A DNA stretch of 64,000 bases from an uncultured Colwellia sp. (GTDB lineage Bacteria > Pseudomonadota > Gammaproteobacteria > Enterobacterales > Alteromonadaceae). Below, piece by piece: positions 52,466 to 61,165 of the stretch. Position 1 is the first letter of the stretch; each line of letters opens with the position of its first letter. The translations under genes and the position numbers were made by a program. The notes beneath the pieces are model-generated. The model saw only the letters and a program-made list of their open reading frames with translations. It had not been told where the DNA came from and searched no databases. The DNA is taken from the NCBI GenBank assembly GCA_913058395.1, contig CAJXQI010000010.1, forward strand, positions 62,001-126,000, given 5' to 3'.

Positions 52466-53692
52466 TTAAAGCGTTTTTCTTGAAGGTAGTGCGACATTGG
52501 CAAAGATTAATCCCGCAATTAATGACATGAAAATCAAGAAAGCTTGGGAGCCAATATCGGTTGCATTCAATATGGTTTGCCCGGAAACCGCGTGATTTAA
52601 ACCAATATAAACTTTACTACCAGGAACCAGTACGACTAGCCCTAATAACTTTACCACGCTTGATGGTAAGTTCATGATACGTGAGAAAATGTTACTATAA
52701 ATACCTAAAGCAAAAGCACCGACAAAAGCGCCTAAAGCGACACCTAAATATTCTGCGCCTATGATGCTAGCGCCAAAAGCCACATAACCTGAAATAATGC
52801 CCCAAGGTGCATCTTTTTTACGGCATTTAAATAGTATTACTAAGCTGATTGATAACGTGGTTACCGCTGCCCATACCGTCCATTCAGGAGTATGTGATGG
52901 CTCAATAAAAGCGACTTCACCCCAAAGCATTTTGCCTAATGCAATACCTAATACACTACCAAAATAAATTTTAAATAGGATCATTAACGCATCCATAATA
53001 CGAGCGGTGCCAGACATTAAATTTCGGGCGGCAAGTTCTGACAATGCTAAGGTCAATGCTAAGCCAGGTATAAAGGCGATAATGCTCGATAAAATTACCA
53101 GCGGAATATTGATACTAGGATCGACCAATGCAATGGCAGAAGCTAAAACTGCGCTTGTTAGTGCCGATATAGGCTCTAACATGTCGGTAACTCGCTTCGA
53201 ACGTTCGGCCCAAAAGGTAAATAAACAAACGACCATGCCGAGTAAGGTTGACCAGAAAACATCGTTCCAGCTAGTTTGCATTAGCATGGCAAACGCACCA
53301 CTTGAGGCGCCAAAAGCAAGGAAAGTCAAAAAGCGTCCGTATGGATTGGGTTTATTGGCAATATCGTCAAGGCGTTCAATAGCTTCTGCTAAGGTTCTTT
53401 GGCCTGAGGTTAACTCGTCAACTAACTCATCAGCACGGGCTAATGAGCCTAAATCGAGATCGCCAGGGGCAACACGAAGAATGTGGTTGTAGTCTTGATT
53501 TTCGTGGTCTTGTGATAATACAAATGTTAACGATGTAGGCGTGATCACGAAAGAGCCAAACAGCCCTAAACTTTCAGAAACATTGGTTAAATGCGCTTCT
53601 AAACGGTATGCAGGTGTACCAAATTTATGTAAGGCTTTGCCTAAACGAATTATAAACCGACGTTTATCGATAAAATTATCAGTATTTGCCAT
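52466..53692 (-). CDS. Threonine/serine exporter family membrane protein (ThrE, YjjP-YjjB fused)
   Basis: A 408-residue inner-membrane protein, started at ATG 53692 because the family's N-terminal region (F-I-I-R-L-G-K-A-L-H-K-F-G-T-P-A-Y-R-L-E near residues 13-32) begins there. A much earlier ATG at 53797 would add 35 residues unlike the family. A soluble N-terminal domain is followed by about ten membrane helices in the ThrE arrangement, equal to YjjP plus YjjB in one chain. It may export threonine, serine or small carboxylates such as succinate. The upstream ribosome binding site is weak. Confidence 0.85.
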   Translation of the reverse strand: MANTDNFIDKRRFIIRLGKALHKFGTPAYRLEAHLTNVSESLGLFGSFVITPTSLTFVLSQDHENQDYNHILRVAPGDLDLGSLARADELVDELTSGQRTLAEAIERLDDIANKPNPYGRFLTFLAFGASSGAFAMLMQTSWNDVFWSTLLGMVVCLFTFWAERSKRVTDMLEPISALTSAVLASAIALVDPSINIPLVILSSIIAFIPGLALTLALSELAARNLMSGTARIMDALMILFKIYFGSVLGIALGKMLWGEVAFIEPSHTPEWTVWAAVTTLSISLVILFKCRKKDAPWGIISGYVAFGASIIGAEYLGVALGAFVGAFALGIYSNIFSRIMNLPSSVVKLLGLVVLVPGSKVYIGLNHAVSGQTILNATDIGSQAFLIFMSLIAGLIFANVALPSRKTL

Positions 53693-53870
53693 GGCAAAAT
53701 CATTCACATTGAAAATAATTTTATATGGTAAATGATTAATTTTAAAATGAAAGCATAGAAGTGTGATCTGGCAAAAATTATTGAAAATAGTACGCATTTT
53801 GTCGTTGATTAGAAAGTTTGCGGATAGTGCTAAGTTCGGTATGATGAATCAGACAAACGATTTTATTTGA

Positions 53871-54056
53871 GTGACGGATTTTATGACTTTATTGATTATT
53901 TTACTGTGTGTTTTTGCTGCCGTAGCGGCAATGGTTGTGCTAGGTGAGCGTTTTGGTAAACCGATGGAAGCAGAGCAGCAACAAAAATATTCTAAAATAT
54001 TATGGGTGGTGGTTTTTATTGCTATTTTTGCCGCTATTATTCGCGAGATGGTTTAG
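53871..54056 (+). CDS. Small single- or double-helix membrane protein
   Basis: Sixty-one residues. Helices at about residues 5-23 and 41-57 with a short charged loop containing G-K-P-M-E-A-E-Q-Q-Q-K-Y between them. The start may be GTG 53871 or ATG 53883. It ends convergently over the last four bases of the TANGO2-family gene. Family unknown. Confidence 0.6.
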   Translation: MTDFMTLLIILLCVFAAVAAMVVLGERFGKPMEAEQQQKYSKILWVVVFIAIFAAIIREMV

Positions 54057-54808
54057 CTAGGTATTATTTGAAATTCAGTATGGTTTAGCACCTTACCTTC
54101 ATTGTTGTAGTTACGTTCATAAACTTCAATTTCACCGGCTTTATTCTGTAATATGATAGCGGTTGAACGGGTACCGTATTCAGGGGAAAAAATAAAAATA
54201 CTACTCAGTAATAACTCTAACTCAGCACTTAAGCCCGTATCAGGCAGGTGCTGATCTTCCGCAATATCTTGGTTTGTCATTACCGTAAAAAACTGCTCAA
54301 TATTTATTTCTTCATTGGTAATTAATTTTTCGAGTGTTGTTAACCCTGAAGCCATTTTTGGCCAAATATCATCGAGTGCGCCATTACAAACACTATGAAC
54401 CCCCTTTGCTAGCGTTACGAATTTCTTATTAACGCTATCGAATGCTTGTAGGTTATTTAATTGCCCAAAAACTAAGTTGAAATCGTTATATTGCTCAGAT
54501 TCATTGGTTAAAACTTGCTGGGTACTTTCGTCATTTGTTGTTAATGCTTGTACGACCAAGTCACCACGTGAACGCTTATTTTCATCAAAATTTGCCGGTC
54601 GGCGAAAGTTAGTTAAAGCTGAAAAGTTGCCGTTAGGGTTTAAGCCTAACCACGTACCTCCTGCTTGTAAGTCTTTGCCTGCCAGAATATTTTTCTCAGG
54701 CCACCAGTGCATATTTTGTGTTGGTCTTTGATGAAATTCATCACGGTTTGCACAAATAATCACGGGGTAGTCAGAATGTTGTTCAACGGCAATAAATAAA
54801 ATACACAT
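54053..54808 (-). CDS. TANGO2/NRDE-family protein
   Basis: A 251-residue protein with the diagnostic N-terminal M-C and C-A-N-R-D-E-F near residue 19, plus A-G-x-D-L-Q-A-G-G-T-W-L-G-L-N near 43-57. The family (TANGO2 in eukaryotes) has a presumed N-terminal-nucleophile-like fold with Cys2 as candidate nucleophile, and has been tied to haem and lipid handling. The exact bacterial role is unknown. The gene is convergent with, and overlaps by four bases, a small membrane protein gene. Confidence 0.88.
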   Translation of the reverse strand: MCILFIAVEQHSDYPVIICANRDEFHQRPTQNMHWWPEKNILAGKDLQAGGTWLGLNPNGNFSALTNFRRPANFDENKRSRGDLVVQALTTNDESTQQVLTNESEQYNDFNLVFGQLNNLQAFDSVNKKFVTLAKGVHSVCNGALDDIWPKMASGLTTLEKLITNEEINIEQFFTVMTNQDIAEDQHLPDTGLSAELELLLSSIFIFSPEYGTRSTAIILQNKAGEIEVYERNYNNEGKVLNHTEFQIIPS

Positions 54809-54851
54809 AATTTACCTTTGTAGGGCTTTGCCCGTGTAACTGAGAACTAAG

Positions 54852-54917
54852 TTTATTGATAATTTACTGAGAGTTTACCGGTACTTTATTATGTTCAGAA
54901 ATTAGCTTATCAATAAA
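54852..54917. promoter_or_regulatory. Widely spaced inverted repeat upstream of the class II aldolase gene
   Basis: TTTATTGATAA (54852-54862) and TTATCAATAAA (54907-54917) are perfect 11-base complements 44 bases apart, in the divergent gap between TANGO2 and aldolase genes. It could hold a pair of operator sites on roughly the same DNA face (55 bases between corresponding starts). AT-rich arms make chance plausible. Confidence 0.35.
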
Positions 54918-55035
54918 TTGAATTAGTTTAGCTATATCTAAGAATATCTGGTGCTTTAACTCAACTTCATCTTAGGATATGGTTTGTAGCATAAAAATCA
55001 CACATTTAGTTGAAATAATAAGGTATTACACGCTG

Positions 55036-55806
55036 ATGTTAACTCTCCCCATAATTGATTTAAAAAATAAAGTATCAGCGCTAGAGTGGCAACTTAGAGT
55101 TGATTTAGCCGCATGTTATCGCTTAATTGCATTACACGGTTGGGACGATTTAATTTATACCCATGTTTCAGTGCGAATACCTGATACTGAACATGTATTG
55201 ATAAATGCTTTTGGTTTGCGCTTTGATGAAATTACAGCGTCGAACTTAGTGAAAATTGATATGGCAGGCAATATTGTTGATGTTGACTGTCCTTTTGAGT
55301 TTAACCCTGCTGGTTTTACTATTCATAGTGCCATTCATGAAGTTCGTCATGATGATATTTGTGCCTTACACGTGCATTGTAATGAAGCAATAGCAGTAGC
55401 AAGTTTAGAAGAAGGGCTGTTGCCAATTAGCCAATATTCAATGTTTGCCTTAGCGTCGATGAGTTATCACGACTATGAAGGCTTAGCGGTAAATGACGCT
55501 GAAAAGTTGCGTTTACAGCAAGATTTGGGTGATAAAAACTTTATGCTACTGCGCAACCACGGCGCGTTAACCATGGGGAAAAGCATTGGTGATGCGTTTA
55601 TGCACATGTACGATTTAATACGCGCCTGCCAAATTCAAGTTCAAGTGATGTCGACTGGCATGAAACCGATATTAGTCAACCAAAGTATTGTTGATGGCAT
55701 TAAAGGCCAAGCAGATATTGTTCATACTGGCTTAACCGGTGGGCAAAAAGCATGGCCGGCGATGCTGCGTCGGGTTTATAAAGTAGATCCTAGTTTCGCG
55801 TTATAG
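55036..55806 (+). CDS. Class II aldolase/adducin family protein
   Basis: A zinc-dependent aldolase-like enzyme acting on sugar phosphates or keto acids. With the start at ATG 55036 it has 256 residues; an ATG at 54979 would add 19 residues and has AGGA too close to it. Metal ligands are visible as C-A-L-H-V-H-C near residues 100-106 and L-L-R-N-H-G-A-L near 162-169. It precedes the enolase-superfamily gene by 52 bases, and the two plausibly form a sugar-acid pathway with the lactonase and dehydrogenase genes 3 kb away. Confidence 0.8.
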   Translation: MLTLPIIDLKNKVSALEWQLRVDLAACYRLIALHGWDDLIYTHVSVRIPDTEHVLINAFGLRFDEITASNLVKIDMAGNIVDVDCPFEFNPAGFTIHSAIHEVRHDDICALHVHCNEAIAVASLEEGLLPISQYSMFALASMSYHDYEGLAVNDAEKLRLQQDLGDKNFMLLRNHGALTMGKSIGDAFMHMYDLIRACQIQVQVMSTGMKPILVNQSIVDGIKGQADIVHTGLTGGQKAWPAMLRRVYKVDPSFAL

Positions 55807-55858
55807 CGATGAATTGATAGCTGATAAAATTAACACATAAGAATTTAAAGAGAGCGTA

Positions 55859-57043
55859 ATGAAAGTAACTCATGTAGAAATTTTTGATATTGAATGTCCG
55901 AAGCGTCCCGGCTGGAATCCGGTGTTTATTCGCGTGCATACTGATGAAGGCATTAGTGGCGTTGGTGAAGCTGGTCTTGCTTACGATTGGGGACATAGCG
56001 CTGCGGCGGCAATGCTAAAAGAAATTAGCGAAGCGGTGCTTATTGGCTTTAACCCTTTTAATACTGAATTACTTTGGTCACGTATGTTGCGAGAAAGCTT
56101 TTGGGGACTAGGCGGCGGCCCTGTGCTTTATTCTGCAATGAGCGCGATAGATACCGCATTATGGGATATTAAAGGTAAAGCTTTAGGTTTGCCGGTCTAT
56201 CAATTACTAGGCGGTAAAACGAATGACAAGCTACGAACTTATGCTAGCCAGTTACAGTTCGATTGGGACACACAAATCAACAAACTAATCGAGCCAGCAC
56301 AATACGCCGAAGCGGCATTAAAAGCGGTTGCACAAGGCTATGACGCGGTAAAAGTTGACCCGATTGTTTATAACCAAGATGGCAGTTCGTCGTTTGATCG
56401 CACAAAGCTATTTACCCCGAAACAAATGCGCTTATTTGGCAATCGTTTACGCGCTATTCGTGATGCTGTTGGTGAAGATGTTGATATTATCTTTGAATCG
56501 CATTCGTTAATGGGCGCGGCATCAGCTATTCAAATGGGCAAAATTGTTGAAGAAGTTGGCTGTATGTTTTATGAAGAGCCGGTTAATTATTTAAATTCAG
56601 CGGTACACAAAAAAGTGGCTGATAACGTTAATGTACCGATTGCCGGTGGCGAGCGTTTATATCACCGATGGGATGTGCGCCCTTACTTTGAAGATCAAAG
56701 TATTGATGTTTTACAACCTGATATTGGCTTATGTGGTGGTTTTACCGAAGCTAAAAAAGTGTGTGATTATGCCGATGTTTACGATATTCGTATTCAAGCC
56801 CATGTTTGTGGCGGCCCAGTAGCAACAGCCGCTTCGTTGCATTTAGAAACTGCGATTCCAAACTTTTTAATTCATGAGCATCATACTTATGCGATAAAAG
56901 ATTGGAACCGTGAGTTATGCTTACAAGACCCACAGCCAATTAATGGCTTTTTTCAAGCGCCGGATACTCCAGGTATTGGTATTGAACTTAATGATGAAAT
57001 CGTCAAGCGTTCGCCTAATGTGACGGTGAATGCGCTAAAGTAA
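55859..57043 (+). CDS. Mandelate racemase/muconate lactonizing-type sugar-acid dehydratase
   Basis: A 394-residue enolase-superfamily enzyme. The metal ligands can be read as Glu213 (with base His215 in F-E-S-H), Glu239 (Y-E-E-P) and Glu265 (G-G-E-R-L), with Asp288 and His315 (Q-A-H-V-C-G-G-P) completing the barrel's catalytic ends. The acidic-x-His arrangement is that of galactonate dehydratase-type members. The sugar acid dehydrated is not clear. AAAGAGAG gives the ribosome binding site. A strong terminator follows. Confidence 0.86.
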   Translation: MKVTHVEIFDIECPKRPGWNPVFIRVHTDEGISGVGEAGLAYDWGHSAAAAMLKEISEAVLIGFNPFNTELLWSRMLRESFWGLGGGPVLYSAMSAIDTALWDIKGKALGLPVYQLLGGKTNDKLRTYASQLQFDWDTQINKLIEPAQYAEAALKAVAQGYDAVKVDPIVYNQDGSSSFDRTKLFTPKQMRLFGNRLRAIRDAVGEDVDIIFESHSLMGAASAIQMGKIVEEVGCMFYEEPVNYLNSAVHKKVADNVNVPIAGGERLYHRWDVRPYFEDQSIDVLQPDIGLCGGFTEAKKVCDYADVYDIRIQAHVCGGPVATAASLHLETAIPNFLIHEHHTYAIKDWNRELCLQDPQPINGFFQAPDTPGIGIELNDEIVKRSPNVTVNALK

Positions 57044-57064
57044 GCTGGCTAAATTCAAGCACTA

Positions 57065-57090
57065 AAAAGGGGAGCGAAAGCTCCCCTTTT
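57065..57090. terminator. Bidirectional Rho-independent terminator with GNRA loop
   Basis: AAAAGGGGAGC and GCTCCCCTTTT enclose a GAAA tetraloop. It lies between the convergent dehydratase and Lrp-family genes. Confidence 0.92.
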
Positions 57091-57140
57091 AGTTTCTTTT
57101 GCCTCAAAAACAATGACCTACTGGCGCTGTCTTTTTTTGA

Positions 57141-57599
57141 CTAAATATAATCGACAGGCAAAGCCGTGGTGTATTTAATTTCTTCCATCGCGAAGCTTGA
57201 ACTGATATCGGCAAAGCTTGCTCGTGTTATCAAGCGTTTATAAAAGCTGTCGTAGGCTTTCATATCAGGCACGGCAACGCGTAATAGGTAATCAACCTCA
57301 CCACTCATGCGGTAAAACTCGATAATTTCAGGAAAGTCTTCAGCGACGTTTCTAAACTCACTTAACCATTCAGGATTATGTTGATTCGTTTTGATGGTAA
57401 CAAATACCGTTAAGCCAACATTGAGCTTTTCAGGGTCGGCAAGTGCAACACGACCTTTTATGATGCCAGACTTTTCCATGGCTTGAATGCGACGCCAACA
57501 AGGTGTGGTTGATAAACCTACTTGGCTGGCCACATCACTAACCGAAGAAGTGCAGTCATTTTGTAGAATTTTTAATATTTTTTTATCGAATGAATCCAT
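57141..57599 (-). CDS. Lrp/AsnC-family transcriptional regulator
   Basis: A 152-residue regulator of amino-acid-responsive genes. The N-terminal helix-turn-helix is V-S-D-V-A-S-Q-V-G-L-S-T-T-P-C-W-R-R-I near residues 20-38, and the RAM ligand domain starts near residue 60 with V-F-V-T-I-K-T and includes R-M-S-G-E-V-D-Y-L-L-R-V-A-V near 95-110. Its target may be the aldolase-dehydratase genes next to it or a distant amino-acid operon. Confidence 0.92.
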   Translation of the reverse strand: MDSFDKKILKILQNDCTSSVSDVASQVGLSTTPCWRRIQAMEKSGIIKGRVALADPEKLNVGLTVFVTIKTNQHNPEWLSEFRNVAEDFPEIIEFYRMSGEVDYLLRVAVPDMKAYDSFYKRLITRASFADISSSFAMEEIKYTTALPVDYI

Positions 57600-57685
57600 A
57601 GCGTTTCAGATGAAATAATTTTTTATAATTTACTCAGTATGTGAAATTATATTGCGATAAATCAACGCTTATGGCGAGAACTATT

Positions 57686-58696
57686 TTAATCAGCAATGAT
57701 ATTTTTTGCTTTGTCTGAATACATATCAGCATCGGCCGCCGCTAATAACGCTTTCGTTGTTTTGCCATCGTCAGGGTAGGTGGCAATGCCAATACTTGCC
57801 GTTACTGAAACATTTATATCGCCATATTGGATAGGTGCTTCGATGGTTTCTAGTAATTTTTGTTTAATTTTGTCGTTATTGATTTTTTTGTTCATCACGA
57901 TAACAAACTCATCGCCACCAATTCTAGCTAACGTGTCGGTTTCTCGCACGGCAGCTTTGACTACTTTACCGATATTAGTAAGTACTAAGTCGCCACATTG
58001 ATGACCGTAATTGTCATTAACTGGTTTGAATTTATCGAGATCAAAATACACTAAACTAAATTGAGAGTTGTTTCTCTGTGCTTGCGCTATTTGATAATTA
58101 ACACGGTCAATAAGTAAGTTTCGATTGGCACAACCAGTAAGTTGATCATACAAAGCGAGCTTTTTAAGTTGTCGTTCTTGCACCGTTTTTTCAGCCAATA
58201 ATATATTGGTTTCGATGATATGAGAGACATAGCGAAGGTCATTTTCTACGATAAGCTTTAGCTGACCTAATGTTTTATCTAACGCAGTTGAATAGTCTGT
58301 TGCTTTGGTATCAATAATACAAAAAGAGCCAAAAAGTGCACCGTCAGGCCAGTATAGTGGATAGCCTAAATATGACCTTACTGGCCCTTTGCTTACCGGT
58401 GGAGCACATGCCCATTCACTATCATCTATGGCATTTTTAACATAAAGTTTGTCGTTAGTTTCAACAATGCGGCGGCAAAAGCTCTTAATGTTCCAAGGCC
58501 AAGTGGCATTTACTTGCAAGAAGTTGTCGTCGTTGTCACTAGTGGCAACAACATTAAAGGTTTGTTGGCGATATTGCACAATAACGCCGCTAGCAGCGTC
58601 AAATAGCTCTGCCATTAAGTTAACAAGTTGTTGCCAATTTTCGGTATTTAGGTTCTCTAACGGGTGTTCAATAATGCAATTTGAGGTATTAATCAT
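57686..58696 (-). CDS. GAF-domain diguanylate cyclase
   Basis: A 336-residue cytoplasmic protein. A GAF-like sensor domain fills about residues 12-155 (F-C-R-R-I-V-E-T, Y-L-G-Y-P-L-Y-W-P-D-G-A-L-F-G-S-F-C-I-I-D), a short helix links to a GGDEF domain from about 178 with A-R-I-G-G-D-E-F and an R-E-T-D inhibitory site five residues before it. It should make cyclic-di-GMP. No membrane segments are seen. Confidence 0.88.
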   Translation of the reverse strand: MINTSNCIIEHPLENLNTENWQQLVNLMAELFDAASGVIVQYRQQTFNVVATSDNDDNFLQVNATWPWNIKSFCRRIVETNDKLYVKNAIDDSEWACAPPVSKGPVRSYLGYPLYWPDGALFGSFCIIDTKATDYSTALDKTLGQLKLIVENDLRYVSHIIETNILLAEKTVQERQLKKLALYDQLTGCANRNLLIDRVNYQIAQAQRNNSQFSLVYFDLDKFKPVNDNYGHQCGDLVLTNIGKVVKAAVRETDTLARIGGDEFVIVMNKKINNDKIKQKLLETIEAPIQYGDINVSVTASIGIATYPDDGKTTKALLAAADADMYSDKAKNIIAD

Positions 58697-58821
58697 ATTT
58701 TTATTATCCGCAGAATTATTTTGCTATTTAATACTCTGAAATTTCATTGTGTGAGTAGATAATCGCTGATTCGAAAAAGTTATCGTTTTAGTATAGTAGG
58801 TTACAGGAAAAAAAATGCAGC

Positions 58822-59697
58822 TTAAAAGCGATAAAAGTTGTGAGCATTTTGGTAACAAAGCTGACTTATATCATTGCCAGTTAACTGTTCATTGTCATCT
58901 TGCTTGATCTCACAGTGATTAAGCCAATTGTCTTGATAGCTTGTCTGCCATAAGCATAATGGAAAATTACTTGCTAGCATGACACGTGAAAGCCCAAAGC
59001 TTGCTATACATTGGCTAATCACTTTTTGTTGCCAACTTTTGCTGTAATTTCTGTCAGCCATTTCGAAACCAGAACACTTAATATAAATGTTGCTAAATTC
59101 ACTTAAGCGCTGAAGATTTACTTGCCATTGTGTTGTGCTATGTTCAATGCTTAAAGGTGGCCAACCGGCGTGATTGATACAATAGAATAGACCCGAAGTA
59201 GCCGATATTATTTCAATTAATTGCTCAATAACTTGGCTATCAGACAATGATAGTTGCAGTTCAAAGCTGAGTTGCTTTATTGCTAAAAGCTGTAAGTTAA
59301 TAAGGCTGTTTTCATGTTCAAGTATACTTAACGCTTCATCGTCTAAAATGTGGCGGATGCCAACAACACTTTTATAAGCTAATAATTTATCTAGTTGCTG
59401 TGAAAATATTTCTGGCATTAAAGTAATATCGAGACTGGCAACTGAGCGGAAGTTGCTTTGGCAGTTTTGCTCTAACCATGCAATTTCTCGCCATGGTTGT
59501 TGGTTATCAAATCCGGCCTCAATATGCACAAAACCAGCAAGGCTGAGTGGTGAAGCAAGCTTAAGGTCTTGCTCATTGAAGTTTTTCGCAATCACTGACT
59601 TATCTGGCCAAAAGGGTGGGTTTTCCGCTTTCAACCAGTGGTATTGACCTTTGTTAAGATCAAATAAGTGCAGATGAGGATCAATGATATTCATCAT
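58822..59697 (-). CDS. Amidohydrolase-family lactonase, L-fuconolactonase-like
   Basis: A 291-residue amidohydrolase of the family that includes L-fucono-1,5-lactonase. The start M-M-N-I-I-D-P-H-L-H-L-F-D has the H-x-H metal site, and the next stretch L-N-K-G-Q-Y-H-W-L fits that group. Y-C-I-N-H-A-G-W-P-P near 170 holds a further ligand histidine. It follows the SDR gene on the same strand with a 10-base gap, so the pair makes and opens a sugar lactone. The sugar is inferred, not shown. Confidence 0.78.
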   Translation of the reverse strand: MMNIIDPHLHLFDLNKGQYHWLKAENPPFWPDKSVIAKNFNEQDLKLASPLSLAGFVHIEAGFDNQQPWREIAWLEQNCQSNFRSVASLDITLMPEIFSQQLDKLLAYKSVVGIRHILDDEALSILEHENSLINLQLLAIKQLSFELQLSLSDSQVIEQLIEIISATSGLFYCINHAGWPPLSIEHSTTQWQVNLQRLSEFSNIYIKCSGFEMADRNYSKSWQQKVISQCIASFGLSRVMLASNFPLCLWQTSYQDNWLNHCEIKQDDNEQLTGNDISQLCYQNAHNFYRF

Positions 59698-59707
59698 GTT
59701 TTTTACA

Positions 59708-60433
59708 CTATTGCGCAGTGTAGCCGCCGTCGATCACTTGTAAGCTACCGGTGATAAACTTTGCTTTGTCTGAACCGAGAAAATAGACCAGCTCTGCAAC
59801 TTCTTCTGCTTGTCCTAATCTGCCCAACGGTTGTAATGCTGCTTCTTCTGCATGTACTTCAGCTTTGTTGGCACCAGACTTTTCACAATAATTATTAATA
59901 GCTTGATGATAAAGCGGTGTTTCTATCGTACCTGGGCACACGGCATTAGCGCGAATATTAAATTGTGCGTAATCAAGCGCGGTAGTTTTAGCCATTGATG
60001 CCAAGGCGGCTTTACTGAGGTTGTAGGCGAATGAGTTATATTTGGCTATTAATGCTTGGTCAGAAGCCATTAAAATTATTGCACCATTTTGCTGTGTTTT
60101 CATCACTGGTAAAACAGCTTTTACTGCCGCGTATGCACCTTTAACATTGATATTAAAAACCCGTTCTAATTCATCTTCACTAGTGTTTTCAATAGAGCCA
60201 GAGAAATGAATGCCGGCGTTAGACACTAAAACGTCAATCGTGCCTTGTTTTACGATGTCATTAATGATTTGGCTGACCTGACTCACTTGCGTAATATCGC
60301 ATTGGCAAAACTCACCAAAGTCTGAAGGGCTAATATCTAGATTAAATACTTGATATTGCTTAGCTAAAAATAGTTTAACTATACTTAAACCAATTCCTGA
60401 GCTACCACCGGTAATAACACACACTTTTTTCAT
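59708..60433 (-). CDS. Short-chain dehydrogenase/reductase, sugar or sugar-acid type
   Basis: A 241-residue NAD(P)-dependent SDR. The coenzyme motif G-G-S-S-G-I-G lies at residues 9-15, N-A-G near 73, and the catalytic Y-x-x-x-K as Y-N-L-S-K near 138 with a serine in A-S-D-Q-A. The sequence resembles sugar or 2-keto-3-deoxy-sugar-acid dehydrogenases. It is the first gene of the SDR-lactonase pair. Confidence 0.85.
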   Translation of the reverse strand: MKKVCVITGGSSGIGLSIVKLFLAKQYQVFNLDISPSDFGEFCQCDITQVSQVSQIINDIVKQGTIDVLVSNAGIHFSGSIENTSEDELERVFNINVKGAYAAVKAVLPVMKTQQNGAIILMASDQALIAKYNSFAYNLSKAALASMAKTTALDYAQFNIRANAVCPGTIETPLYHQAINNYCEKSGANKAEVHAEEAALQPLGRLGQAEEVAELVYFLGSDKAKFITGSLQVIDGGYTAQ

Positions 60434-60676
60434 ATTCAGAACACATTAATGATTTTGTTAAATAATATCGTTTACTTGTGCTCAGGGCTACCGCTATCGC
60501 ATACTAGGAGCTAATGATTAGTAAACATATTTTCTACCGAATATAAAAGTTAATAAATATGTGTAGTAAAAAGGCAGTGAAATTTGTATCGGCTGAATGC
60601 TTTAAGCAATATATTCGGTCTGTAAAAGCTGCTAAGTAGTGTTTGCATTTTTCAAGGAAATAAAGAGGTCGTCAGA

Positions 60677-61105
60677 TTGAGAAATTTGAAAGAAAAATTA
60701 AAAGTTTATTACATCATGAGTGTGTTTAGTGTGCTATTTGCCTTACTTGGCTTTAGCTATAATGCATGGCGTATGGAGGTTAGCGAAGAAAATAATAATG
60801 TCAGAACAGCTGCTTTTGAAGTGTTTGAACATCTGGGCGAATTAGAACATATTATTTTAACCGCACATTATGACGGCGATGAAATTTCCGGCAATCCTCG
60901 TAAAGGTTGGGTTGAAGTTGGCTTAGTTGTCGACTTGAGCGCTCTTATCGATCCCGATGTTGCTGATAAAGCGGTTATGCTGAAAGCGGAATGGGCTGAC
61001 TCTTGGCATTTGATGAATGAAGAAGAAACCGTTGTTAAAGCCTTGGTGAGTAAAATTGACGATACTCGCATGGCCATTAAAATGGTATTAAAGGAAATGA
61101 GTTAA
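60677..61105 (+). CDS. Small membrane-anchored protein, unknown function
   Basis: A 142-residue protein with TTG start; AAAGAGG at 60662-60668 fixes it. One N-terminal helix (about residues 11-30, Y-Y-I-M-S-V-F-S-V-L-F-A-L-L-G-F) is followed by a soluble alpha-rich domain (F-E-V-F-E-H-L-G-E-L-E) that probably faces the periplasm. I do not recognise it. Confidence 0.68.
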   Translation: MRNLKEKLKVYYIMSVFSVLFALLGFSYNAWRMEVSEENNNVRTAAFEVFEHLGELEHIILTAHYDGDEISGNPRKGWVEVGLVVDLSALIDPDVADKAVMLKAEWADSWHLMNEEETVVKALVSKIDDTRMAIKMVLKEMS

Positions 61106-61108
61106 AGA

Positions 61109-61142
61109 ATACCAAAAGCAGGTACTGCACCGCTTTTGGTAT
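61109..61142. terminator. Hairpin between convergent genes, likely terminator
   Basis: ATACCAAAAGC and GCTTTTGGTAT form an 11-base stem around 12 bases. The T run is short, but the place just after the small membrane protein stop and before the convergent peptidase end supports the call. Confidence 0.55.
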
Positions 61143-61165
61143 CTTAAGCTTACTTTACCTTGCTG

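Noticed and set aside
53007-53492. A 161-codon plus-strand reading frame opposite the exporter gene
   Set aside because: The minus-strand exporter frame is conserved over the full length; the plus-strand frame is biased composition only.
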